Source: 2-12-FULL-43-11 sp035655355 (GTDB lineage Bacteria; Patescibacteriota; Minisyncoccia; UBA6257; Colwellbacteraceae). Taken from it: DNA of 16,939 nt. The DNA is taken from the NCBI GenBank assembly GCA_035655355.1, contig DASRUQ010000015.1, positions 1 through 16,939 of the forward strand, in the 5' to 3' direction. Shown one piece after another: positions 6,556-14,637 of this stretch. The position numbers were made by a program, and so were the translations under genes. Position 1 is the stretch's first letter. Every line of letters starts with the position of its first letter. The notes beneath the pieces were generated by a model, which worked only from the letters and a program-made list of their open reading frames with translations, ran no database searches and was not told where the DNA came from.

Positions 6556-8079
6556 TTACCTAGCATATTCAACAGCCCTGATCTCTCTGATGACATTAAC
6601 TTTGATTTCTCCCGGGTATTTAAGCTCGGACTCAATCTTAATAGCAATGTCGCGGGCCAATTGGAGGGCTTTAAAATCATCAATCTTTTCGGGAACCACG
6701 AAAACACGAAGTTCGCGGCCAGCCGAAACAGCATAAGATTCTTTAACACCGGGGAAACTACTGGCAATCTTCTCCAAGTCCTCCAGACGCTTAACGTAGT
6801 TTTCCATAGTCCCCCGTCTCGCTCCCGGCCTGCCAGCCGATAAAACGTCCGCGGCAGTGACAATAAATGATTCCGGGCTGGCAAAGGGATACTCCTCATG
6901 GTGGGACTGCATAGCGGCTATAATGGCATCGCTAATGCCGTATTTCTTAAGAATTTTCCTGCCTAGGTCAACGTGAGTACCGGAGACTTCGTGGTCTATA
7001 GCTTTGCCGATGTCGTGTAAGAGCGCTCCGGCTTTAGAAACTTCAACATCAGCGCCGAGCTCGGCCGCGATCATACCGGAAATATGAGCCATCTCCAGGG
7101 AGTGGGTCAAAACATTCTGCCCAAAACTTGTTCTGAAGTTAAGCCGCCCCAGCAATTGAATAATTTCTTTGGGTAAATTGTAGACACCTACCTCGAAAGC
7201 GGCTTCTTCACCGATCTCTTCCATTCTCTTTTCCATCTCAGCTTTAGCCTCTTCAACTTTTTCTTCAATCTTAGCAGGCTGAATTCTGCCGTCTTTAATA
7301 AGTTTCTCCAGGGTGAGACGGGCTATCTCGCGGCGCAAAGGGTCGAAAGAAGAAATAATAAGAGTATTAGGACTCTCATCTATGATTAATTCCGTGCCGG
7401 TCAGCCTTTCTAGGGCTCTAATGTTCCTGCCCTCACGGCCGATAATTTTACCCTTCAGATCTTCCGACGGCAGAGTGTAAGCCGAAGTAGTTAAATCCGA
7501 GACATGGGTACGGGCATAGCGCTGAATGGCTGTAGTAATGACATCCAGTCCTTTCTTTTCTACTTCTTCCTTCCTTTCATGGGAAAGTTTTTGAATCATA
7601 TGGACCAGCTCTTCCTTGTGCCTGTCCTGTATTTCCTCTATAAGCTTGTTTTTAGCCTGTTCGGGAGTGAGTCCGCTGATTCTAGAGAGCTCACCTTTCA
7701 CTTGATCCCTTAAGAGATCAACGGCCGCGCCAGCTTCTTCAATCTTTTTGGATTCTTCGGAAAGTTTACCGGTTCCGGCCCGAAGTTCTTTCTCCAACTT
7801 ACTAAGCTCGTCTTCTTTATTAACAAGTCTCCCCTCAACCTTGTCTAGAGATGATTTGCGTTCTTTTTCTTCCTTCTTTACTTCATCGAGAAGTGAGACG
7901 GCCTTGTTTTTGGCCTCAAGCACAATATCCTGAGCTTCGTTCTTAGCTCGGGAAAGATTTTCTTTTATTTTATTTTCTAGAGAGTTAGTTCGTCTGACAG
8001 CTATTTGCTCCCGAATAAAGTAGCCTATCGCTATTCCTAAAATCGCTAAGCCCGCCAGCACTAATGGTTGGTATATCAT
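6556..8079 (-). CDS. rny: Ribonuclease Y (membrane-anchored endoribonuclease)
   Basis: RNase Y starts mRNA decay by endonucleolytic cleavage at the inner face of the membrane. Its four-part architecture is complete in 507 aa. There is an N-terminal transmembrane helix (about 3-21). A long charged coiled coil follows (about 30-190). The KH domain has the GKIIGREG loop (210-217). The HD domain has H326 in the THSLEMAH segment and LLHDIGKA with H355-D356. A C-terminal domain ends in VNVIREIRAVEYAR. The ATG at 8079 gives the expected short N-terminus before the membrane helix. There is no SD, but a good promoter lies about 40-65 bp upstream. HU follows 80 bp downstream with a separate promoter. 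Confidence 0.97.
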   Translation of the reverse strand: MIYQPLVLAGLAILGIAIGYFIREQIAVRRTNSLENKIKENLSRAKNEAQDIVLEAKNKAVSLLDEVKKEEKERKSSLDKVEGRLVNKEDELSKLEKELRAGTGKLSEESKKIEEAGAAVDLLRDQVKGELSRISGLTPEQAKNKLIEEIQDRHKEELVHMIQKLSHERKEEVEKKGLDVITTAIQRYARTHVSDLTTSAYTLPSEDLKGKIIGREGRNIRALERLTGTELIIDESPNTLIISSFDPLRREIARLTLEKLIKDGRIQPAKIEEKVEEAKAEMEKRMEEIGEEAAFEVGVYNLPKEIIQLLGRLNFRTSFGQNVLTHSLEMAHISGMIAAELGADVEVSKAGALLHDIGKAIDHEVSGTHVDLGRKILKKYGISDAIIAAMQSHHEEYPFASPESFIVTAADVLSAGRPGARRGTMENYVKRLEDLEKIASSFPGVKESYAVSAGRELRVFVVPEKIDDFKALQLARDIAIKIESELKYPGEIKVNVIREIRAVEYAR

Positions 8080-8100
8080 AATTAATTGTTACAAAAATTT

Positions 8101-8120
8101 TCATTGACTTTTAACAATGA
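8101..8120. promoter_or_regulatory. Inverted repeat overlapping the rny -10 region
   Basis: TCATTG-N8-CAATGA (8101-8120) overlaps the rny -10 box. A wider ATTGTTA/TAACAAT pair (8085-8091 and 8112-8118) covers the predicted leader. Either could be an operator or a leader hairpin. The sequence is AT-rich, so chance is possible. Confidence 0.25.
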
Positions 8121-8146
8121 TACGCTTTGCCCCCACGGCTTGTCAA
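8117..8146 (-). promoter_or_regulatory. Promoter of rny
   Basis: On the minus strand, consensus TTGACA (8146-8141), an 18-bp spacer and TATCAT (8122-8117) predict a start near 8110 and a leader of about 30 nt. The -35 lies in the loop of a hairpin-forming GC-rich inverted repeat. Confidence 0.7.
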
Positions 8147-8183
8147 AAGAGCCGGGGGCGCGGTGAGTTTGGTGGGGCAAAGC
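8124..8183. repeat. GC-rich nested inverted repeat, possible terminator of the upstream gene
   Basis: The outer arms GCTTTGCCCC (8124-8133) and GGGGCAAAGC (8174-8183) match perfectly over 10 bp and extend with CAC/GTG past one bulged base. An inner CGGCT/AGCCG hairpin (8136-8140/8150-8154) has a 9-nt loop. It begins 3 nt after the stop codon of the membrane protein gene (8187). There is no clear T-tract on the minus strand, so terminator function is a guess from position. Confidence 0.45.
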
Positions 8184-8186
8184 CTC

Positions 8187-8906
8187 TTAAGAGAGACTCC
8201 AGCGGGAGAAAATGAGGATAATGAGTGAGAGAGCTATAACAGTGGCTATTTCACGGCGTAAAGTTTTCTCGACAATAGTGCCTAGTTTATAAGCCATAAA
8301 GATATCGTTGGCTATGAATACTGCCGCAGTAACTATAATTGAAGCCGAGGAGGAAGAAAGAGGTAAAAGTTCCAAAGCCCAGGCTAGTTCTACTCCTATA
8401 AGAGACGAGACTATAGCTACCAGCATCTGGCCGTTACGCGACCCATCGGATAAAAGAATATAAAGTTCCCTGAAGAGGAACAAAGAGAAGAAAAACAGCC
8501 CGAGCTGGCCCACTAGAGAAACGTTGGAAAAATAGAGATAGGCTCCCATAAAGAAAATCAGGGAGTAAAGAAGCTGGGTGGTTTCTTTTCTTTTTATAAA
8601 AAGAAGGTCTTTAACCCCTACCAGCAGATACATCAGCGCTCCCAGGGAAAAGGCAAAGAGCGCTTCCAGAGACCCAAGATTAGGAAAAAGGAAACAGTAA
8701 GCGAGAAGCGTAAAAGAAACTATAAGGAATCTTAAACTTTGAGAAATAGGGCGGAAATAGGCGTAAGCAAAGAATAGCGCTACTGCCAAACCGGCCCAAA
8801 AGCCGCCGGCAGATCTAAACCAATAAGCGGAGATAGCGAAGAGAAAAGACTCAAACGCTAATCTTAACGTCTGATTCTTCGAAACTGATGCGAATATGAC
8901 TGCCAT
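8187..8906 (-). CDS. Polytopic membrane protein of unknown function (239 aa)
   Basis: The family is not recognised. The protein is almost entirely hydrophobic, with about eight to nine predicted helices (roughly 15-31, 34-51, 57-74, 77-99, 110-128, 131-151, 160-180, 188-206 and 217-235). Short basic loops such as FIKRKETT and VEKTLRRE are probably cytoplasmic. No transporter signature is evident. The first 56 nt overlap the 3' end of clpB in another frame. The ATG at 8906 is nevertheless supported by AGAGGA on the minus strand, 10 nt before it, and there is no later Met until residue 92. Translation is probably coupled to ClpB. The overlap suggests co-regulation, not a shared function. Confidence 0.85.
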   Translation of the reverse strand: MAVIFASVSKNQTLRLAFESFLFAISAYWFRSAGGFWAGLAVALFFAYAYFRPISQSLRFLIVSFTLLAYCFLFPNLGSLEALFAFSLGALMYLLVGVKDLLFIKRKETTQLLYSLIFFMGAYLYFSNVSLVGQLGLFFFSLFLFRELYILLSDGSRNGQMLVAIVSSLIGVELAWALELLPLSSSSASIIVTAAVFIANDIFMAYKLGTIVEKTLRREIATVIALSLIILIFSRWSLS

Positions 8907-11490
8907 CTTTAATATTTCCTCTGATAATACTATCGGCCAGCTTATCCAAAATTGCTTTCTGGACTAGGCGTTTAATGGGGCGGGCTCCATATTCGGGACT
9001 AAAGCCGTTATCCACGATATACTTTTTGAGCGATGGTTCAATAGTCACGGCAATACCCTTTTCTTTAAGCCTTTCTTTAACATCATTAAATTGGATATCC
9101 ACTATCTCGCCGATGTCGTGCTTGTTAAGCGGGTGGAAAATTACAATATCATCAATTCTGTTTAAGAACTCTGGCCTGAATTGTGATTTTAGGGCATTAT
9201 CCAGTCTTAATTTGTAGCCTTCCTCCTCACTCTTCGCCTGAGCAACGGAGGTGGTCACAAAACCAAGTTTAGCCATTTCTTTGGAGATTTCACTGCCGAC
9301 GTTAGAAGTCATAATGATGATAACATTCTTAAAATTGACAGTCTTGCCCTTGCCGTCGGTCAGGCGGCCGTTATCCAGCACTTGAAGTAAGATATTAAAA
9401 ACCTCGGGGTGGGCTTTTTCTATTTCATCAAAAAGGATGAGGCTGTAGGGACGGTGGCGGACTATCTCGGTAAGCTGTCCTCCCTCTTCATAGCCAACAT
9501 AGCCCGGCGGTGAACCGATAAGACGAGCTACCGAGTGACGTTCCATATATTCAGACATATCTATGCGAATGAGAGATTTTTCATCGTCAAACATAAAGTG
9601 AGACAAGGCCCTGGCGAGCTCTGTTTTGCCCACTCCGGTAGGACCGAGGAACATAAACGATCCTAAAGGGCGATCAATAGGGGCCAAACCGGCTCTCGCG
9701 CGCCTTAGGGAATTAGCTACTGCTTTGATGGCCTCGTCCTGGCCTACCACTCTTTCACGGAGAGCTTCTTCAATACGCACCAACTTCTCCGATTCGGACT
9801 CCATAATGTTAGCTACCGGGATACTGGTCCAACGGGAAACGACTCTCGCAATATCTTCTTTATTCACGCCCTCCCTAACAAAAGAGTTCTTGGTTTTCTT
9901 TTTGTCGGAAGAAAAATATTTTTTCTCGTAAAGTTCGTACTCCTTTTTGGCGGCCGGCATCTCGCCGTAGATAATCTGAGCTACCCGCTCCAGATTATTT
10001 TCTCTCTCGGCAACATCTTTAGCGCGTCTTAACCCTTCGCCTTTTTCACGAAGATTGTTCAGTTTCTCGAAAATCATTTTTTCGGCCTGCCATTCGGTAG
10101 TAAGCTCTTCGTTTCTCTCCTTGATCGATTTGAGAGTTTTATCTATTTCTTTAACGCGCCTGGAAGTCTTGGTCTCTCTGCCTTCGTTTAATAAAGATGT
10201 CTTTTCAATTTCCAAAGAAATGATTTCCCGTCTGAGCCTGTCAATTTCAGCAGGCAGACTTTCCATTTCAATCTTCCTCATGGCGGCGGCTTCATCTATG
10301 ACATCAACTGCCTTATCCGGTAAAAATCTGTCGGTGATATAGCGGGCCGATAAATTAACGGCAGCTATGATGGCTTCGTCATTAATACGGAGGCCATGGT
10401 GAATTTCATACTTTTCTTTAAGACCGCGCAGAATAGTCACGCTGTCTTCAATGGACGGTTCTTCTACCATAACTGGCTGGAATCTTCTCTCTAGAGCCGA
10501 ATCTTTCTCAATATATCTTTGATACTCACGGATAGTGGTGGCGCCAATAGCATGCAGTTCACCTCTCGCGAGAGCAGGCTTTAAAAGATTAGAAGCGTCC
10601 ACTGCTCCTTCGGCGGCACCGGCGCCCACAATCATATGAATCTCGTCTATAAAAAGAATAATGTTACCCGAAGAATTTTGTATCTCTTTAATAAAGGCTT
10701 TGAGTCTGTCCTCAAACTCTCCCCTAAACTTAGTACCCGCGATTAAAGCCCCTAAATCAAGCATAATAACTTCCTTGCCCTTCAAGGATTCTGGCACATC
10801 GCCACTCAACATTTTCTGAGCCAAACCTTCAACAATAGCGGTTTTACCAACGCCAGGCTCACCAATTAAGACGGGATTATTCTTGGTCCGGCGAGAAAGA
10901 ATTTGAATCAGTCTCTTTAACTCTTCATCTCGGCCTATAACCGGGTCTAACTTTCCGGCGGCGGCTTTGGCTGTAAGATTAATGGCATATTTTTCCAAAA
11001 CTTGGAATTTGCTCTCGGGTGTCTCGTCGGTAATCCTGGTACTCCCCCTCAACTTAGAAAAAGCCCGCAGAGCATTTTCTCTCTTTAAACCGAATTGCTC
11101 AAGAAGCGCTTTGGCTTGGGAATCGACATCCAGAATAGAGAGAAATAAATGTTCGCAGGAAATAAATTCGTCGCGGTTGGCGGTAGCCACTTTGGCGGCC
11201 CGGTCGATAACTTTCATCACTTCCTGTGAAAGATAAAGCTGGCCTATGGAGTTCGCGGAGAAAACCTTAGGAAATTTTTTAAGTTCATTATTGATATCCT
11301 TATCCAGAAGCTCAATGTTAACTCCCGCGCTGCTGATCATTGGGCTCACGAGAGAACTGGAATCATTAATCAGAGCTGAAAGAAGATGGAGGGCCTTGAA
11401 TTCACCGTGACTCTGGGCTGTAGCCAAATCCTGAGCGTTTTGAAGCGCTTCTTGAGATTTAATTGTAAATTTATTATTAAAAGAATTCAT
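8851..11490 (-). CDS. clpB: ClpB protein disaggregase (Hsp100)
   Basis: ClpB is a hexameric AAA+ ATPase that pulls proteins out of aggregates together with DnaK. At 879 aa the domain order is complete. The Clp N-terminal double repeat is about 1-150. NBD1 has Walker A GEPGVGKT (210-217), Walker B ILFIDEIH (278-285) and the pore segment KFRG. The coiled-coil M domain (about 405-530) distinguishes ClpB from ClpA/ClpC. NBD2 has GPTGVGKT (616-623), pore motif GYVG (663-666) and Walker B LILFDEIE (684-691). The C-terminal domain contains FLNRIDDIVIF and YGARPIKR. No ClpP-binding loop is evident. The ATG at 11490 lies 7 nt after a perfect TATAAT, suggesting a leaderless mRNA. No CIRCE element was seen. 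The 3' end overlaps a membrane protein gene. Confidence 0.97.
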   Translation of the reverse strand: MNSFNNKFTIKSQEALQNAQDLATAQSHGEFKALHLLSALINDSSSLVSPMISSAGVNIELLDKDINNELKKFPKVFSANSIGQLYLSQEVMKVIDRAAKVATANRDEFISCEHLFLSILDVDSQAKALLEQFGLKRENALRAFSKLRGSTRITDETPESKFQVLEKYAINLTAKAAAGKLDPVIGRDEELKRLIQILSRRTKNNPVLIGEPGVGKTAIVEGLAQKMLSGDVPESLKGKEVIMLDLGALIAGTKFRGEFEDRLKAFIKEIQNSSGNIILFIDEIHMIVGAGAAEGAVDASNLLKPALARGELHAIGATTIREYQRYIEKDSALERRFQPVMVEEPSIEDSVTILRGLKEKYEIHHGLRINDEAIIAAVNLSARYITDRFLPDKAVDVIDEAAAMRKIEMESLPAEIDRLRREIISLEIEKTSLLNEGRETKTSRRVKEIDKTLKSIKERNEELTTEWQAEKMIFEKLNNLREKGEGLRRAKDVAERENNLERVAQIIYGEMPAAKKEYELYEKKYFSSDKKKTKNSFVREGVNKEDIARVVSRWTSIPVANIMESESEKLVRIEEALRERVVGQDEAIKAVANSLRRARAGLAPIDRPLGSFMFLGPTGVGKTELARALSHFMFDDEKSLIRIDMSEYMERHSVARLIGSPPGYVGYEEGGQLTEIVRHRPYSLILFDEIEKAHPEVFNILLQVLDNGRLTDGKGKTVNFKNVIIIMTSNVGSEISKEMAKLGFVTTSVAQAKSEEEGYKLRLDNALKSQFRPEFLNRIDDIVIFHPLNKHDIGEIVDIQFNDVKERLKEKGIAVTIEPSLKKYIVDNGFSPEYGARPIKRLVQKAILDKLADSIIRGNIKDGSHIRISFEESDVKISV

Positions 11491-11497
11491 TTAGTTA

Positions 11498-11503
11498 ATT
11501 ATA
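11498..11503 (-). promoter_or_regulatory. -10 box of clpB
   Basis: On the minus strand a perfect TATAAT ends exactly 7 nt before the ATG at 11490, so the mRNA is predicted to begin at or next to the start codon. The -35 is weak (TTCCTA at 16 bp), so an activator or a non-housekeeping sigma may be involved. Confidence 0.55.
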
Positions 11504-11600
11504 CCTTATTGCGGTTAGCTAGGAAGGGGAATCCGGCAGGCAGGAACGGCGCAACACAGAGCCTGACACCCTTTATTTCTCTCGTTACTACTTACCAGAC

Positions 11601-12893
11601 TCAAGCCCTTTCTTCAAGGGTTATCTTAAGATTAAGTGTTTCTGAACCCCGGAGTATCTTCACGTCAACAACATCACCAATGTTGTAGTTTTGGATAATA
11701 TCGCCCAGTTGATGGTCGGCATTAACTGTCGTATTACCGAATCGGGTAATAATATCCCCGCTCATAATACCTGCCTTAGAGGCTGGAGAATTGGGCACGA
11801 TGGCTGGATTGGCATCATCGGAGTTAATTAAGGCGCCTTCAGTAACCGCAAGTTTCTTGGATTTAGCGATATCCGCGTCAATAGTGACGTATCTCACTCC
11901 AAGATAAGGAACTTTAATGGAGCCCGTGGAGCTAACCGACTTGATGTCTTTCTTAGCTCGATTGATAGGGATAGCAAAGCCAATGCTTTGAGCACCCGAA
12001 GCAACCGCGGTATTAATTCCAATAACTTCGCCTTTAAGATTCAAAAGCGGTCCGCCGGAATTGCCCGGATTAATGGCCGCGTCAGTTTGAATCACTCCCT
12101 GTAGAGTTTCCGTGCCGAATTGACTGCCCGCGGCGGTAATAGTTCTCGCTAATCCCGAAATAACGCCGACGGAAACCGTGTTGCTGAATTCTCCAAGAGA
12201 ATAACCGATAGCTATAGCCGTTTGGCCAAGCTTAATGGAATCCGAGTTCCCTATCTTGGCGGCGGTTAAATCTGTTGCCTCAATTTTAATAACAGCCAAA
12301 TCTTGAGAAGGGTCCCTGGCTAAAACTTTAGCGGGATATTTTTTGCCGTTAGAGGTGATAACTGTATATTCGGCGGCAGTATCAGCCACCACGTGTTTGT
12401 TGGTAAGAATCAAACCATCGCTAGAAACTATAAAACCGCTGCCGCCGCCAACCTTTTGAAGCTGGGTGCCTTTTTGACAGGGCTGGTAATATTGAATGCC
12501 TCCCCCAAAAAGATTCTGTAAATCTGGAGAAAGATTAGAGAATGGGTTGTAGGGACACTGCTCGATAATTGGCACATTTTTAGAGATAATTATAGAAACA
12601 ACGCTTTTAGAAGAATCATCAACCGCCTTTATTACCGCCTGTTCATAATCAACCGTGGGGGCGTAAATAGTTACAGGCGCAGGAGTTGTGCCAGGGGCGG
12701 GAGCGGGAGTTGGGGTTGGAGCGGGCGTAGTGTCGGTACCGGCGTTTGGCTTGGGTGTAAGAAGGTTGGGGATATATTTATTAAATAAATCCTGAATGAA
12801 ATTAGCCGAAGCTTGAGGGGAATTTAAGACTGCCCCCGAAACGGCGCCGAGGATAAAAATAGCGAAAATAAAACCTAAAATTCTTTTGTTCAT
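11601..12893 (-). CDS. HtrA/DegP-type trypsin-like serine protease with PDZ domain
   Basis: This envelope quality-control protease has a signal anchor (about 5-23) facing the outside of the cytoplasmic membrane. A Thr/Pro/Ala-rich linker (about 50-78) leads to the S1C protease domain with catalytic triad H167 (TNKHVV), D198 (SQDLAVIKI) and S279 (NPGNSGGPL). One PDZ domain follows (about 330-425, with YLGVRYV and the IMSGDIITRFGN core). At 430 aa with one PDZ it resembles DegS/HtrA more than two-PDZ DegP. Two cysteines, C113 and C139, lie in the loop before the protease core and could form a disulfide. The start ATG overlaps the stop of the cysteine desulfurase gene (ATGA), so translation is coupled and no SD is needed. 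Confidence 0.95.
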   Translation of the reverse strand: MNKRILGFIFAIFILGAVSGAVLNSPQASANFIQDLFNKYIPNLLTPKPNAGTDTTPAPTPTPAPAPGTTPAPVTIYAPTVDYEQAVIKAVDDSSKSVVSIIISKNVPIIEQCPYNPFSNLSPDLQNLFGGGIQYYQPCQKGTQLQKVGGGSGFIVSSDGLILTNKHVVADTAAEYTVITSNGKKYPAKVLARDPSQDLAVIKIEATDLTAAKIGNSDSIKLGQTAIAIGYSLGEFSNTVSVGVISGLARTITAAGSQFGTETLQGVIQTDAAINPGNSGGPLLNLKGEVIGINTAVASGAQSIGFAIPINRAKKDIKSVSSTGSIKVPYLGVRYVTIDADIAKSKKLAVTEGALINSDDANPAIVPNSPASKAGIMSGDIITRFGNTTVNADHQLGDIIQNYNIGDVVDVKILRGSETLNLKITLEERA

Positions 12894-14092
12894 TTAAATG
12901 AAATTATAATTTTTTTAAGAGCCTCGTCAACTTGGCTTTTATTCACAGGTCTGCCTAAAGAAATACGAATACTGGAGCGGGAACGGTTCTCTTTGTGCCC
13001 TAAGGCCGCTACTACGTAAGAATCTTTGGAGCTCTTAGTGGAGCAAGCCGAACCGGATGACACTGCGATACCAGCCAAATCCATTTTTATAATAAGCTCC
13101 TGCAAGTCCCCCCTCTCTGGGAAATATATATTAAGGTTATTGGGCAGGCGATGAACGCCAAGCGAAGAACCGTTCAGCTGGAGTTCGGGCAAGCCCGCTT
13201 TCAGCTTTTTCCAGAAGTAATCCCGCAGAGAAGTAATGCGCTTAGCTTCTTTGTCTTTGTTTTTCAGAATCAGCTCCACGGCTTTACCTAAGCCAACAAT
13301 AGCCGGAACATTCTCCGTACCGGCGCGCAGACCGTACTCTTGAGCCCCGCCGGTTATAACCGGCCGGACCTTTTTATAACCGCTTTTCTCTAGGTCCCTA
13401 ATATAGAGGACCCCGATTCCTTTGGGGCCGTAGATTTTCTGGCCCGAGATAGTCATCATATCTACCCCTAGATGGTCCACGTTACAATCCAAATATTGGA
13501 AGGCTTGGACAGCATCGGTGTGAAGTAAAGGATAATTTTTATTGCCCCTGAAGCGCTTAACCACTTCGGCAATTTCTTTAATTGGCTCAACCGTGCCCAC
13601 AACATTGGAAGCAGAGATAAGAGAAACCATTACGGTTTCTTCGTTTAAGTTATCCGCAACCTCCTGAGGATCAATAAAGCCTTCGTTATTTACCCCAAGG
13701 TAGACAACATCTACACCCTGGCTTTCCAGGTCCATCGCGGTTTCAATAACCGACTCGTGCTCTATGGCAGACACTATGAGTCTGGGCTTTTTAAAACCGG
13801 ATTTTCTAATGCTTCCCCGGATAGCCAGGTTGTTGGCTTCGCTGGCCGAGCCGGTAAAAATTATTTCATTAAACTTGGCTCCCAGGCTATCCGCAATTAT
13901 TTCTCTGGCCTTATCAACTCCAGCCTGAGCGCGCTGGCCGAAAGAATGCAGAGAACCGGCGTTGCCGAAGTCCTGTGAAAAGTAAGGTTTCATGGCCTCT
14001 AAGACGCGATGGTCCATCGGCGAAGAAGCCGAATAATCCAGATAAATTTCTTCCCTCTTCTTAGAAGAGTGTGTTAGCTTCTTCAACTTCAT
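12890..14092 (-). CDS. Cysteine desulfurase (NifS/IscS family)
   Basis: This PLP enzyme converts cysteine to alanine and delivers sulfur for Fe-S clusters or tRNA thiolation. It is a class V aminotransferase fold of 400 aa. YLDYSASSP (17-25) replaces the more usual YLDNAATTP start. EHES (111-114) holds the PLP-stacking H112. HTDAVQ holds D193 and Q196. The Schiff-base lysine is K219 in SGQKIYGPKG. The catalytic cysteine is C350 in SSGSACS, a sequence typical of the IscS/NifS group. No IscU or SufU scaffold is in the window, so its acceptor is unknown. The ATG overlaps the exonuclease gene by 32 nt and the stop overlaps the HtrA gene (ATGA). Confidence 0.95.
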   Translation of the reverse strand: MKLKKLTHSSKKREEIYLDYSASSPMDHRVLEAMKPYFSQDFGNAGSLHSFGQRAQAGVDKAREIIADSLGAKFNEIIFTGSASEANNLAIRGSIRKSGFKKPRLIVSAIEHESVIETAMDLESQGVDVVYLGVNNEGFIDPQEVADNLNEETVMVSLISASNVVGTVEPIKEIAEVVKRFRGNKNYPLLHTDAVQAFQYLDCNVDHLGVDMMTISGQKIYGPKGIGVLYIRDLEKSGYKKVRPVITGGAQEYGLRAGTENVPAIVGLGKAVELILKNKDKEAKRITSLRDYFWKKLKAGLPELQLNGSSLGVHRLPNNLNIYFPERGDLQELIIKMDLAGIAVSSGSACSTKSSKDSYVVAALGHKENRSRSSIRISLGRPVNKSQVDEALKKIIISFK

Positions 14093-14630
14093 CTTTAAGG
14101 GTTAAAACGACTTTATTTAATCTATCACTCCATTTTTCCGGAACCATCAGGTAACCCTGACGCTTAGCCAGTTCGTATAAATCGCGGGTTATAAGAACAT
14201 CGTTAAGACAATATTTTTCGAGTGATTCCCAGTCGCCTGCGTTATAGAAGCGGATTGCATCAAGCCCATGGTTCGTTTTACCGATGCCCAGATTAGTTTT
14301 AGCCAAAAGGTCCAAGCCAATGCGTCTGCCGTAAGATTCTTCAATTTCTTCCAATAGATCCAGGGTTGGCAAAGCAGTAACTTTGAAATTAAAATACTTG
14401 TCTAAGATTGGCATATCAAAACGGTTAATGGAAAAACCTATAACAAGACCGGCGTTTTGCAGTATAGGAGAGAGCTCTTTGATTCTATCCTCCCTGAAAG
14501 AGAAAAACTCCTGTTTGTCGTAAGAATAAACACAGACCAAAGAGGCATCCAAATCTTTGAGATTTTCTTTACCTCCAACATCGGAGAAGGTATTTTTAGT
14601 TTCAATATCTATTACTAACCTGTCTTTCAT
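14061..14630 (-). CDS. Predicted 3'-5' exonuclease, DnaQ/RNase H-like (189 aa)
   Basis: This stand-alone DEDD-type nuclease domain resembles the ribonuclease H-like YprB domain group. Visible motifs, numbered from the chosen start, are Exo I VIDIET (D8, E10), Exo II FSINRFDMPIL (D72) and Exo III YCLNDVLITRDLYEL (Y140, D144). These match the two-metal active site. The frame is open up to 14699, but I choose the ATG at 14630. MKDRLVIDIET places the first beta strand properly, AAGGA lies 4 nt before it, and the longer version would overlap the whole end of the upstream gene. The SD overlaps that gene's TAA stop. Whether the substrate is DNA or RNA cannot be read from the sequence. Confidence 0.88.
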   Translation of the reverse strand: MKDRLVIDIETKNTFSDVGGKENLKDLDASLVCVYSYDKQEFFSFREDRIKELSPILQNAGLVIGFSINRFDMPILDKYFNFKVTALPTLDLLEEIEESYGRRIGLDLLAKTNLGIGKTNHGLDAIRFYNAGDWESLEKYCLNDVLITRDLYELAKRQGYLMVPEKWSDRLNKVVLTLKDEVEEANTLF

Positions 14631-14637
14631 GGCTTCC

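Noticed and set aside
11491..11600. CIRCE or other heat-shock operator upstream of clpB
   Set aside because: No TTAGCACTC-N9-GAGTGCTAA-like inverted repeat is present; only a weak CAGGC/GCCTG pair was seen.
12660..12750. Short repeat array in the HtrA gene
   Set aside because: It encodes a low-complexity Thr/Pro/Ala linker, common between signal anchor and protease core, not a CRISPR or mobile repeat.
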